Below, in pieces: positions 1 through 7,951 of a stretch of DNA of 64,000 bases. Below the pieces are notes generated by a model, which did not search any database, was not told the DNA's origin, and saw only the letters and a list, made by a program, of their open reading frames with translations. This DNA comes from PALSA-612 sp963773055 (lineage in GTDB: Bacteria; Actinomycetota; Thermoleophilia; Gaiellales; Gaiellaceae): assembly GCA_963773055.1 (NCBI GenBank), contig CAVYZL010000003.1, positions 248,001 to 312,000 of the forward strand. The letters are read 5' to 3'. Every line of letters starts with the position of its first letter. The first letter of the stretch is position 1. The position numbers were made by a program, and so were the translations under genes.

Positions 1-1128
1 TCGCGGATCGACGTTCGGTCGCTGCGGCGCGAGCTTGGGTTCCCCGCACGACTGCTCGGCATCGGGCTCCCGCTGACCATCGTGGCGGGGACGCTCGTTG
101 GCGCCCTGCTCTTCGACGAGCTCGGGTGGGCGGAGGTGCTCGTGCTAGCGATCGTGCTTGCGCCGACCGATGCAGCGCTCGGCCTCCCGGTCGTCACGGA
201 CATGCGCCTCCCGTCCCGAGTGCGCCAGAGCCTCAACGTCGAGAGTGGGCTCAACGACGGGATCTGCGTGCCGCTTCTCTTCATCGCCCTCGCGATCGCC
301 GAAGCCGAGGAAAAGGCGATCGGAGGCGGCCACGCGGCGCGCATCGTCGCGGAGGAGATCGGTTACGGGATCGTCGGCGGTGTTGCGGCCGGAATCGCCG
401 GCTCGCTCGTGCTCCGTCTCGCGTCGAAGCACGGGCTCGCGGACGAGATCTGGGCGAAGGTGATCCCCGTAACCGCGGCGGCGCTCGCGTACGGGATCGC
501 GGCACCCCTCGGCGGCAGCGGGTTCATCGCAGCGTTCGTCGGGGGGCTCGTGTACGGGATCGTCCGCGGGACAGGCGAACTCGCCGCGCCCGAGTCGTCG
601 TCCGTGATGGACGCAGCCGCCGAGGTCTTTGCGGCGCTGACCTTCATCGGATTCGGGTCGTTCGCGCTCGGCTGGGCTCTCCACCGCCTCGACTGGCAGG
701 TCGTCGTCTACGCTGTCCTCAGTCTGACGGCGATTCGTATGGTGCCGGTCGCAATCTCCTTCATCGGCTCAGGGGCGAAGCGCGAGACGGTCGCGTATGC
801 GGGCTGGTTCGGGCCGCGCGGCCTCGCGTCGATCGTCTTTGCCGTCCTCGTGATCGAGGAGTCGACGCTCCCGCATACCGACCTTCTGATCACCGTGTCC
901 GTGATCACGGTCGCCCTCTCTGTCATCGCTCACGGCGTGACCGCGCTTCCTCTAACGAACGCGTACGTCCGCTGGTTCGCGGGGCACCGAAGCGCAGCCC
1001 GCGCTCGAGGGGCCGCCGGTTCACGAGCACCCGTGGCGCCGCCCCGTCGAGGCGCAGCAGACAAGATTGTCGTAGATTCCCAGGTAAGTCCAAAGAAAAG
1101 GAAGCGAAAGGAGCAACTGTGCTCGTAG
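1..1128 (+). CDS. Na+/H+ antiporter, CPA1 (NhaP-type) family, 5' partial
   Basis: An inner-membrane cation/proton antiporter, expected to exchange Na+ or K+ for H+ and so serve pH and salt homeostasis. The frame is open from base 1, so the true start lies upstream. Visible family motifs are PTDAALG (from about base 163), NVESGLNDG (from about base 235) and GPRGLAS (from about base 811), the Asp-containing and Asn-Asp signatures of CPA1 exchangers, set among many hydrophobic helices. The tail after about base 980 is basic and probably cytoplasmic. Its last codons contain the ribosome binding site and start of the next gene, so the two are translationally coupled. Whether Na+ or K+ is the substrate cannot be read from the sequence. 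Confidence 0.85.
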   Translation, partial: SRIDVRSLRRELGFPARLLGIGLPLTIVAGTLVGALLFDELGWAEVLVLAIVLAPTDAALGLPVVTDMRLPSRVRQSLNVESGLNDGICVPLLFIALAIAEAEEKAIGGGHAARIVAEEIGYGIVGGVAAGIAGSLVLRLASKHGLADEIWAKVIPVTAAALAYGIAAPLGGSGFIAAFVGGLVYGIVRGTGELAAPESSSVMDAAAEVFAALTFIGFGSFALGWALHRLDWQVVVYAVLSLTAIRMVPVAISFIGSGAKRETVAYAGWFGPRGLASIVFAVLVIEESTLPHTDLLITVSVITVALSVIAHGVTALPLTNAYVRWFAGHRSAARARGAAGSRAPVAPPRRGAADKIVVDSQVSPKKRKRKEQLCS

Positions 1129-1514
1129 CTGATTACTCGTTCCTGGACGTGCTGTGGTGGATGATCGCGTTCTTCGCGTTCGTGATCTGGTTCTGGCTCC
1201 TGATCACGGTCTTCGGGGACATCTTCCGCCGGCACGACACGGGCGGCTTCGCGAAGACGCTGTGGATCATCTTCATCATCATCCTGCCATTCCTCGGCGT
1301 GTTCATCTATTTGATCGCGCAGCACCAAGGAATGGCGGAGCGCAACATGAAGTCGATGCAGGCCGCGCAGGCACAGCAGGAGGCTTACATCAAGTCCGTC
1401 GCAACCACCGGAAGCAGCGCGGAGGAGATCGAGAAGGCCAAGAAGCTGCTCGACTCCGGCGCTATCACGCAGGCCGAGTTCGATGCGATGAAGGCAAAGG
1501 CACTCGCTTCGTAG
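1119..1514 (+). CDS. SHOCT-domain membrane protein (PLDc_N-like)
   Basis: A small 131-residue membrane protein. The GTG at 1119 follows AAAGGAG at about 1108 and overlaps the antiporter stop by ten bases. The N-terminal 75 residues hold two transmembrane helices of the type seen in PLDc_N/phospholipase-N proteins (WWMIAFFAFVIWFWLL, then LWIIFIIILPFLGVFIYLI). A charged helix and a C-terminal SHOCT motif follow (KKLLDSGAITQAEFDAMKAK). SHOCT is a short helical module often found at the C-terminus of bacterial membrane proteins and thought to mediate oligomerisation. The overlap suggests co-expression with the antiporter. No enzymatic role is evident. Confidence 0.85.
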   Translation: MLVADYSFLDVLWWMIAFFAFVIWFWLLITVFGDIFRRHDTGGFAKTLWIIFIIILPFLGVFIYLIAQHQGMAERNMKSMQAAQAQQEAYIKSVATTGSSAEEIEKAKKLLDSGAITQAEFDAMKAKALAS

Positions 1515-1582
1515 TTCCTCTCGCAGAGGAACTCGAGGCGAAGAAGAAGCGGATCCTCGGGGTCTAGAGGATTCGAATCGGA

Positions 1583-1608
1583 GGGGCGCCGGCCGCGAGC
1601 CGGCCCCC
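1583..1608. terminator. Convergent stem-loop terminator
   Basis: GCCGGC (1588-1593) pairs with GCCGGC (1599-1604) around a CGCGA loop. The stem is extended by GGGG/CCCC outside a single bulged C. It lies between the SHOCT gene (+) and the AI-2E-family gene (-), so it can serve both. There is no clear T tract, as is common at high G+C. A weaker 8-bp hairpin sits at 1514-1532. Confidence 0.6.
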
Positions 1609-1620
1609 CCCGGTGGCGAG

Positions 1621-2718
1621 TCACGACTCGGTGGCCGTGTTCGGAGATGCCCCCGCTGATGCCTTCGCCTCGGCGATGGTCGCGCGCCTCGCCGCCGTCA
1701 GCTCTTGCACGAAGATCTGGATCGTCGCAGCGAGAGGCACCGCGGTCAAGGCTCCGAGAACGCCCAGAAGCGCCCCGAACAGCGTCACGGCGACGATGAT
1801 GAAGAACGGCGACAGTTGCACGGCCTTGCCCTGGACCTTGGGCGTGATGATGCTGTTCTCAACCTGTTGGTAGACGAGGATGACGACGAGCATGATGATC
1901 GCCGCCGTCACGCCCTCCTCGGCCCACAGGGTCGGCACGAGGATGAAGGCGGCCATCGTCGCGCCGATGTTCGGGATCATGTCGAACAGCCCCGCAATCA
2001 CCCCCAGGGCGAGCGCGTAGCTCGAGCCGAGGAGCCACGCCGTCAACCCCTGGGTCGTGCCAGCGATAGTCGCGACGACGACTACGCCGATTGCCCAACG
2101 AGACACGGACTCCGTGATCTTGTCCCAGACGGCGAGCCAGCGATCGTCTTCACCGGGCATCATCACGCTCGACAGCGCCGCCCGCAGCTTCCCGATGTCG
2201 ACGAGCAGGAACAGGCAGACGAAGAGAATCGTGAACCCGGCGAGGAACACGCTGAAGAAGTCTCCGGCGATGCCGAGGACGGCGCTGATCGCGTCCGGCA
2301 CCGAGGCAGCCGCAGCGTTTGCGCCCTCCTGGACGTTCCCGCCGGCACCGGTATCACCGAGGGAGCTGAGCTCGTCGGAGTTCCGCAGCTGATCGACGGT
2401 CTGCGGCAGATCGTGGAGGAAGTCCCGCACGCTGCCGACGAGCGGTACGAGGAGGAGGAGCGCCAGGAGCGTGACGGCGACGGCCGTCCCGAGCACCGTG
2501 ATCGTCGCGGCGAGCCCGCGCGAGAGCCCCGTCTTCGCCATCACGAACCGCAGCGGGTACTCGAAGACGAGCGCGAGGAAGACGCCGACGAAGACGATAA
2601 GGAATGCGTCGGCGATCGATGCGAACGCCCACATGACTCCAATCGCAGCGGCGACGAGGAGGATCGTCCGCAAGGGGACGAGCAGCGCGACGCGCTTCGG
2701 CGGAGGCGTCGCTTCCAT
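1621..2718 (-). CDS. AI-2E family transporter (YdiK/PerM-type permease)
   Basis: A membrane permease of the AI-2E exporter family (PF01594), about 365 residues, near the family norm of 340-380. The N-terminus has paired helices (LLVAAAIGVMWAFASIADAFLIV). A central soluble segment follows, then the conserved C-terminal block with GVIAGLFDMIPNIGATMAAF and a late QVENSIITPKVQGKAVQLSP stretch, typical of the family. The ATG at 2718 is preferred because homologues start near there; a GTG eight codons upstream (2742) is possible, and neither has a strong ribosome binding site. Most members transport unknown substrates and some are Na+/H+ antiporters, so a quorum-sensing role should not be assumed. 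Confidence 0.85.
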   Translation of the reverse strand: MEATPPPKRVALLVPLRTILLVAAAIGVMWAFASIADAFLIVFVGVFLALVFEYPLRFVMAKTGLSRGLAATITVLGTAVAVTLLALLLLVPLVGSVRDFLHDLPQTVDQLRNSDELSSLGDTGAGGNVQEGANAAAASVPDAISAVLGIAGDFFSVFLAGFTILFVCLFLLVDIGKLRAALSSVMMPGEDDRWLAVWDKITESVSRWAIGVVVVATIAGTTQGLTAWLLGSSYALALGVIAGLFDMIPNIGATMAAFILVPTLWAEEGVTAAIIMLVVILVYQQVENSIITPKVQGKAVQLSPFFIIVAVTLFGALLGVLGALTAVPLAATIQIFVQELTAARRATIAEAKASAGASPNTATES

Positions 2719-2804
2719 GGCCAGCAAGCGTAGACCGACCACCGGAGGGCCCCGCTCGCGGTGAGGGCCGACTACGGAGCGCTCCGGCGTACGTTACGGT
2801 CCGC

Positions 2805-3965
2805 GTGGTGAGCACAGACGCGGTCACGGCCACACCTCCTGCGCCGTCGCGCGGGCGGCGCATGCGGAAGGTCTTCGCCTGGCTGATCGGCATCGCGATC
2901 TTCCTCGTCATCGTCAACCTCCTCGGAGGAAGCGTCTGGGACTGGCTGCAGAACCTCTGGGATCAGATCAAAGCCATGCCGACCGGCTACATGGCGGCGG
3001 CGCTCGTGTTCCAGACCGGGCAAACGCTGTTCGCCGGGCTCTCGTACTACGGCATCCTCAAGTTCGCCTACAAGGACGAGGTTTCGTTCTGGCCGATCGC
3101 AGCCGCCTACGCCGTCGGCGTGGCGATGAACGGCTTCCTGCCCGCCAATATCGGGACGTTCGTGACGCTCGTCATGTTCGTCGCGATTATCCCTTCATGC
3201 GGGATCGCGGGCGCGATCGCCGCCTACATCGTCCAGAAGATCTTCTTCACCCTCGCTGGGACGTTCGTCTACCTCTACATGTTCCTCAGCGTCCCCGGTG
3301 CGTTCGACATCAGCTTCGGCCGGCTCCACGACCACCCTCTAGCCACCGTGCTGATCGCAGCCGGCGCGGTTCTTCTCTGCGTGATCGTGGGTCGGATCCT
3401 CATGCGCAAGGTCAAGGGCCTCTGGGAGCAGGCGAAGGAGGGCGGAGCGATCCTGTCCGAGCCAAAGACGTACCTCAAGCACTCGTTCCTGCCGTCGTTC
3501 CTCTCCTGGAGCTGCAAGCTGATCGTCGTCGCCATCTTCCTGGCCGCGTTCGCCATTCCGGTGACGTTCGAGTCGGTGATGTGGGTCGTCGGCTCGGGAT
3601 CCCTTGCGAACGTCGCGTCGTTCACGCCCGGCGCCGTGGGCGTCACCCAGGCGACGAACGCGCTCGCGCTCAAGACCTGCTGCAACGTCCCGAACAGCCA
3701 GGCCGTGGACTACTCGACCGCGCAGCAGCTGATCACGACGGCATGGAACCAGGTCGTTGCGCTCGTGCTCGTGATCTGGGTGTTCGGCTGGACCGGCGGC
3801 AAGCAGCTCGTTGGTCAGTCCTACACCGATGCGAAGACGCAGGCGGCCGACATGAAGGCGCAGCGCGCAGGGAAGAAGGCCGCGAAGAAGGAGGCGAGGC
3901 ACCAGCGAAAGGAAGCGAAGCGGCTGCAGAAGGAAGCGGAGAAGCAGCAGAAACAGTCGGGCTGA
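2805..3965 (+). CDS. Lysylphosphatidylglycerol synthase-type TM (UPF0104) protein
   Basis: An integral membrane protein of 386 residues in the flippase-like LPG_synthase_TM / UPF0104 family (PF03706). It has about eight hydrophobic segments. The signature region near residue 270 (SLANVASFTPGAVGVTQATN) corresponds to the conserved PGG.G..E-type motif of the family, here with Ala and Thr/Gln instead of Gly and Glu. No aminoacyl-transferase domain is fused, so it would translocate or handle lipids rather than make lysyl-PG. The C-terminal 45 residues are extremely Lys/Arg/Ala rich and probably form a cytoplasmic helix. The start is GTG (GTG-GTG). It sits 4 bases before the GAP-family gene. Confidence 0.8.
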   Translation: MVSTDAVTATPPAPSRGRRMRKVFAWLIGIAIFLVIVNLLGGSVWDWLQNLWDQIKAMPTGYMAAALVFQTGQTLFAGLSYYGILKFAYKDEVSFWPIAAAYAVGVAMNGFLPANIGTFVTLVMFVAIIPSCGIAGAIAAYIVQKIFFTLAGTFVYLYMFLSVPGAFDISFGRLHDHPLATVLIAAGAVLLCVIVGRILMRKVKGLWEQAKEGGAILSEPKTYLKHSFLPSFLSWSCKLIVVAIFLAAFAIPVTFESVMWVVGSGSLANVASFTPGAVGVTQATNALALKTCCNVPNSQAVDYSTAQQLITTAWNQVVALVLVIWVFGWTGGKQLVGQSYTDAKTQAADMKAQRAGKKAAKKEARHQRKEAKRLQKEAEKQQKQSG

Positions 3966-3969
3966 GCCT

Positions 3970-4643
3970 GTGGGTTGGGTCGACGCCGAGCTCGTCCTCG
4001 TCTCGTTGGGAGCGATGCTCTTGCCGACGACGCTGATGTTCTGTGTGCTCGCGCTCGTTCTAGGCGAGCGCCCGCTGAAGACCGGCATCCTCTTCTACCT
4101 TGGAGCGCTGACGGCAACGCTCGCGATCGGCGTCGCCGCGGCGTTCGTGCTCGGCGATGTCGCCTCGTCCGACACGCCGTCCCAGCCGAAGACGTGGGTG
4201 GCAGTCCTCGACCTTGCCCTCGGCGGCCTACTGCCTGCTGTGGGTGGCGCGGACCGCCAGGAAGCCGCACGACCCGGCCAAGGTCTCCGAGATGGTCGAC
4301 AAGATGAGCGGCATCGCGTCTTCGCCGTGGATCGCCGTCATCGCGCGCCGGCGCGCTGCTCGCGAATCCGGGCATGTTCATCCCCATCGCGCTGAAGACG
4401 ATCTCGGAGACGGATCCGAGCACGTTCGACTATGCCGTCCAGTGGCTCTTCTTCACGCTCGTCTCGCTCCTTCCCCTGCTAGTGGCCCTCGTCATGCTCG
4501 TCGTCGCGCCGACCTGGGCCGAGCGCGTGCTCGAGCGGGCCAGAGCGTGGCTCGAGCGACACGCAATCCAGGTGGCGTTCGTGCTCGTGGCACTGCTCGC
4601 GCTCTCGTTGTTCCGGAGCGGCATCGCCGGACTGACGTCGTAG
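3970..4643 (+). CDS. GAP-family (Sap-like) membrane protein, two frameshifts
   Basis: A multi-helix membrane protein resembling the actinobacterial GAP/Sap family, whose best-known member helps export sulfolipid in mycobacteria. GTG at 3970 gives LVSLGAMLLPTTLMFCVLAL and following helices in frame 1. Homology then continues in frame 2 from about 4225 (YCLLWVARTARKPHDPAK) and in frame 3 from about 4345 (AGALLANPGMFIPIALK) to the stop at 4643. Each step is one apparent extra base, and the three pieces add up to a normal-length protein of about 222 residues. Either the gene is broken or the sequence has two insertion errors; the second looks likelier given the same pattern elsewhere in the window. 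Confidence 0.65.
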
Positions 4644-4664
4644 GTACCGGCAGACTGCGAGGGC

Positions 4665-5090
4665 CTACAGATCCTTGCGGTACCAACGCGCCGAGCTGCC
4701 AGCCGGACAGCCCTCGATCACGCCCACGGTCTCATAGCCGAGCCGCTCGTAGAGGCCCGGCGCAAGGAGGTCATAGGCGCGGAACTGCACGAGCCCGCAG
4801 CCGCGTCGAAGGGCTTCGGCCTCCGCGCCGGCCATGAGCGCACGCGCCAGTCCGCGACCGCGGAGCGGCTCGTCGACCCACAGCGCCTGAAGCTCACAGC
4901 ATCGGCCCCACACGATCCCCGAGATGCCGGCGACGACCCTGCCGTCGTCGTCCCGGACGAAGATCGCGAACTCCTCGTCGTCACCGAGACCGGCCGCGTC
5001 GATGGCCGCCTGGGCGACCCGATCCTCGAGCAGCGCAAGATCGGCCGGAGGGGGCGCGTCCTCGACAACGAGGCGATAGGAGCCCTCCAT
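4665..5090 (-). CDS. GNAT family N-acetyltransferase
   Basis: A cytoplasmic 141-residue acyltransferase of the GNAT fold (acetyl-CoA-dependent N-acetylation of an unknown amine). The central strand ELQALWVDEPLRGRGLARALM carries the motif A acetyl-CoA loop (RGRGLA). The C-terminal LYERLGYETVGVIEG is the usual motif B region. The N-terminal half is short, so this is close to a minimal GNAT. It ends the minus-strand gene run that begins at the EamA transporter, 24 bases after the SnoaL-like gene. Its substrate cannot be inferred; a protein or peptide N-acetyltransferase role is open. Confidence 0.85.
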   Translation of the reverse strand: MEGSYRLVVEDAPPPADLALLEDRVAQAAIDAAGLGDDEEFAIFVRDDDGRVVAGISGIVWGRCCELQALWVDEPLRGRGLARALMAGAEAEALRRGCGLVQFRAYDLLAPGLYERLGYETVGVIEGCPAGSSARWYRKDL

Positions 5091-5114
5091 CCGGCCGAGG
5101 TTGCTCTTCGAGCG

Positions 5115-5534
5115 CTACTCCTCCGGCAGGAGCTGCGCCATCAGCGCCAGATCGTCGAAGTACAGCCGGAACGCCGAGATCTTGTCGTCGGAGAAGTCCG
5201 CCGCGCAGACGCCCGCCAGCACGACTTCACGCCCGGTCGGCTCGAGCACGACGTCCTCGTCGAGCACCCACGGGCCGGAGAACTTCGCAGTGAGGACGAA
5301 CTCGGCGAATGCCTTGTTACCGCCGGCGTCGACGCCCTGAACTGCGACGGACACGTCCGAGAGGCTGTCGTCTCGCGACTGAACCACCTCTGTGAGCTCT
5401 TCCAGCGAATTGACCGACATGTTCGGCGACCAGCCACTCACGTCGTCGGTGAACAACCCAGACAATGCGCCGGTCTCGCCCGTCAGGCCCGCCTCGAGAG
5501 CGAGCGCGAGCTTACGTCCACGGCCATCAGCCAT
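5115..5534 (-). CDS. SnoaL-like/NTF2-fold protein
   Basis: A small cone-shaped NTF2-like protein of about 139 residues. Features are the early FTDDVSGWSPNMSVNSLEEL segment, a central strand ending KAFAEFVLTAKFSG, and the closing DDKISAFRLYFDDLALMAQL typical of SnoaL-like polyketide-cyclase or isomerase relatives. An AAGGAG ribosome binding site directly abuts an upstream ATG at 5543 but lies nine bases from the ATG at 5534, so the downstream start (MADGRGRK) is chosen. No catalytic Asp/His set can be assigned with confidence. It is co-directional with the SHOCT and methyltransferase genes. Confidence 0.75.
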   Translation of the reverse strand: MADGRGRKLALALEAGLTGETGALSGLFTDDVSGWSPNMSVNSLEELTEVVQSRDDSLSDVSVAVQGVDAGGNKAFAEFVLTAKFSGPWVLDEDVVLEPTGREVVLAGVCAADFSDDKISAFRLYFDDLALMAQLLPEE

Positions 5535-5566
5535 GACCTTCATCTCCTTCCGTAGAGCTGCGGTTG

Positions 5567-5822
5567 CTAGATGCCGAGGGCCTTAGCCTTGGCGGCTGCG
5601 AACTCCTCGTCGGTGAGCGCACCGGCCTCGTGCAGCTTGGCCAGCTCGGCGACCTGTCCCATCGGGTCCGGCTCGGTGGGCTCGGCGGGAGGTGGAGGCG
5701 CCGGGGGCGGATCGTCGTACTCCTGGCTCCTGGTTTCCTCCCCTTGACCGACCGGCTGCATACGCCGCGCCTCCGACGACCAGTGCGGTCCGACGGCGCG
5801 TTCGACGACGTACCATTCCCAT
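5567..5822 (-). CDS. SHOCT-domain small protein, one frameshift
   Basis: A small protein made of an Arg-rich N-terminus (MGMVRRRTRRRTALVV), a single Gly/Ala-rich transmembrane or hairpin segment (GGAAYAAG), a Pro/Glu-rich linker (YDDPPPAPPPPAEPTEP) and a C-terminal SHOCT motif (AELAKLHEAGALTDEEFAAAKAKAL). The first and second halves lie in different frames, switching near 5745. Homologous actinobacterial proteins of this architecture are continuous, so one indel is present or miscalled. AGGAG lies six bases before the ATG at 5822. It follows the methyltransferase by about 60 bases. The Arg-rich N-terminus is of interest because that methyltransferase looks like an arginine methyltransferase. 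Confidence 0.65.
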
Positions 5823-5881
5823 GTCCCTCTCCTGTTCTTCGGTTGCGGAGAAGCCAGTCTAGAACATCGCCGTACGGATTC

Positions 5882-7119
5882 CTACTCGAGGTCCAGCTCG
5901 ACGACCTCGCACGTGAGCCCGTCGGGCGGCCCTGGCGACCGGCGGTGATAGTGCACCCGCAGCACTTCTCCGGCTACGAGATCGACAGGGTCGGGAAGCA
6001 CCCACACGGATGTCGCCCAGCTCGACGTCGGCCACGTCCAGGGGTCGAGCGTGTGCTCGATCGAGCCGTGGAGGGAGGCACGGAACGTCACGGCGACTGC
6101 ATTCACCGAGCCTGGCTCGTCGAGGACGAGGTCTGCGGACGCGAGCACCGAGGCGTCCGTGAACGTCGCGAGATCCAGCGCCACCAGGGTCGTCGGAGGG
6201 CCGACGGGTGGCCAGGCGGCGACAACCTCCGCCTCGGTCGGCATGTTGACGGGGCCGGGAAGAGCAGCGTCGAGCAACGGTTGGAACTCCATGGCGTACA
6301 GCTTTCGCCAGCGCTCGACAGCCGCGCGCCCGATCGCGCGCTGCCGTGCGTCTGCTTCGGGAAGGAGCAGCGGCCGCGCGAGCAGTGTCAGCGTGTGGGG
6401 AATCAGCCGCGCGTCCGGCTTCAAGAGTCGTCGCCGCGCGTCGAGGGTCGTCTCGAGGATCTCCTCTTCGAGCGGCTCGTTTCCAATCACTTCGGCCACG
6501 AGGAGATCCGCGGGCTCGGGCAGCTCGACGTGCCGCGACCAGCCCGGAACGAGCGTGACGACGTCGTCCACGCCGTTTGCCGCGAACACGCGCTCGGCGA
6601 CTTCCGCGATGTCGCTGCCTTCGACCGCGTAGACCCGCCGCGCACCCGCTCGAGCGGCAGCAACGGCGAGCACGCCGCTACCGGTGCCGATATCGAGCAC
6701 GACGTCTCCCGGCCGCACTGCCTCGCAAGCGCTGCCAGGTAGTCGCCCGTCCTGCGGTCGTCGTGCAGCATCCGAGCGTGCTCGACCGGATCGGCCCAGC
6801 CGCTCGCGCGCCCTCCGTCGGCATTCGGGCGCACGAGAACACCCTCATCGATCAGCATGTTGACGACGCTCATCGTGGGCGCGAAGTCCGTGGATGGCGC
6901 TTCGCACTCGAGCCGGTCGATCGCCTCGCCGAGAGCAAGCGGCTGCGCGAAAAGCGCCAGGGTGGCGTAGCCACGGGGTCCGAGGTCGACGACAGTCCCG
7001 TTAGGCGCATCGAGGAGGACGTGACCGGCCGCATCAAAGCGCGTTCGCAGTCCAGGCGCAAGCCCCAAGAGCGTCTCCGGCGACAGATCTGCGTTAGGCG
7101 AGGTCCCCGAGGCTTGCAC
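5882..7119 (-). CDS. PqqD-like domain fused to PRMT-like class I methyltransferase, frameshifted
   Basis: A two-domain SAM-dependent methyltransferase of about 412 residues. Residues ~12-100 resemble PqqD / RiPP-recognition winged helices (GLRTRFDAAGHVLLDAPNG ... IDEGVLVRP). The rest reads like a protein arginine methyltransferase: EHARMLHDDRRTGDYLAAL before motif I (VVLDIGTGSG), post-I acidic AVEGSD, and a double-E-like loop AEVIGNEPLEEEIL, then a beta-barrel-like C-terminus. Motif I and the N-terminal part are in different frames, switching near 6720, so one indel lies between them. The start is GTG 7119, with no clear ribosome binding site. It lies 32 bases after a 55-residue repeat microprotein. 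A ribosomal-protein methyltransferase role is the main alternative. Confidence 0.7.
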
Positions 7120-7151
7120 CGCGACTGCGCGTTGGTGCCGGCGGCTGGCCG

Positions 7152-7319
7152 CTAGATCCGCCGCCGACCCGCCCTACCAGGTGTGACGGCCGCGGCCACG
7201 ACTGCGGTCTTCGCTACAGGCGATGGGCCGGGCGAGACCGCCTTCGCCACTACCGCGGTCTTTGCCACAGGCGCACCGACGACACCGACTCTCCCTACGC
7301 GTGCTGGTCTGAGCGGCAT
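7152..7319 (-). CDS. 55-residue repeat microprotein (candidate modified peptide)
   Basis: A short basic, Ala/Val-rich protein of unknown function. ATG 7319 has AAGGAG six bases upstream and starts one base after the DUF6325 stop, so translation is coupled. It contains two copies of a 15-residue unit beginning PVAKTAVVA and ending PG. Thirteen of fifteen residues are identical, yet eight of those thirteen codons differ synonymously. GR-containing ends flank the repeats (ARVGRVG near the N-terminus, GRAGRRRI at the C-terminus), the sort of site arginine methyltransferases use. The neighbouring gene encodes a PqqD-like/PRMT-like protein. It may instead be a remnant of the small SHOCT protein usually found beside DUF6325. 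Confidence 0.6.
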   Translation of the reverse strand: MPLRPARVGRVGVVGAPVAKTAVVAKAVSPGPSPVAKTAVVAAAVTPGRAGRRRI

Positions 7320-7320
7320 G

Positions 7321-7809
7321 TCATTCTCCTTCGGTCGTAGAGGCTGCATCGGCCTCGATGGAGGCGATGATCGCCTGAATGGGAATGCGTCCGTTGGCGA
7401 TCAGCTGGCCACCCGAACGTCGTGCTGCTGCTGCGAACGGCGCAGCCCAGAGATTCTCCCAGATCAGCACTCCGGCGGTGCTTCCCGGCTCCATCGCAGC
7501 GGCCAGGTGCACAACATCGTCGGCGGCCAACAGCTCCGCCAGCTGGGTCTCGAGTGCTTGTAGCTCTCCGAGCTCCTCGACGTCGGAGAGCTCCATGGCA
7601 TCAACGGTGCCGTTCTCGTCCTTGGTCAGGATGAGAACGTCGATCAAGCGGATGGTTCCGGAGTCGACGAGCGCGATCAGTTCTTTCGCCATCTCGCCCG
7701 TGAAGTTGCTCGCTCCTGCCGGAAACTCCACCACCAGGTAGTCGACGGGACCGAGTGAGTCAAGATCCGTCTCCGCCTCTACAGGCTCAGTCGTGATGTC
7801 GGTCGTCAT
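7321..7809 (-). CDS. DUF6325 family protein
   Basis: A 162-residue soluble protein of the actinobacterial DUF6325 family. It is recognisable by GPVDYLVVEFP near residue 20, LIALVDSGTIRLIDVLILTKD, and the late ENLWAAPFAAAARRSGGQL segment. The function is unknown; members often sit beside small SHOCT proteins in stress-type gene groups. Start ATG 7809 has a G-rich ribosome binding site five bases upstream. It is the first gene of a tight group with the repeat microprotein (one base apart) and the PqqD/PRMT fusion. A perfect inverted repeat lies about 80 bases upstream and may control it. Confidence 0.85.
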   Translation of the reverse strand: MTTDITTEPVEAETDLDSLGPVDYLVVEFPAGASNFTGEMAKELIALVDSGTIRLIDVLILTKDENGTVDAMELSDVEELGELQALETQLAELLAADDVVHLAAAMEPGSTAGVLIWENLWAAPFAAAARRSGGQLIANGRIPIQAIIASIEADAASTTEGE

Positions 7810-7890
7810 GAAACCCCCTTGTTACGCGGTTGCCCGTCCCACCCGTTCGCAGCGAAAAGCGTCAAACCACGTCTGGGTCGTACTGCGACG

Positions 7891-7908
7891 ATTGTCGTAG
7901 GCGACAAT
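7891..7908. promoter_or_regulatory. Inverted repeat upstream of DUF6325
   Basis: A perfect palindrome, ATTGTCG-TAGG-CGACAAT, in the 142-base gap between the EamA gene and DUF6325, about 80 bases before the DUF6325 start. Its size and symmetry suit a dimeric regulator. A related palindrome, CCGATTGTCGG, occurs at 51616-51626 upstream of a carboxymuconolactone decarboxylase-like gene. The regulator is unknown, and nothing else is visible in this gap. Confidence 0.35.
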
Positions 7909-7951
7909 ACAAGGCGAGACCCACGATTCGCGAGCAGGGCGAAGCGGAGTC

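Noticed and set aside
5564..6742. A 392-codon plus-strand open frame
   Set aside because: It lies antisense to the SHOCT and methyltransferase genes, has Arg/Gly/Pro-rich low-complexity sequence, and matches no domain; typical shadow in high-G+C DNA.
7152..7319. CRISPR-like or tandem DNA repeat
   Set aside because: The similarity is at protein level, only two units, with synonymous differences and no spacer structure.
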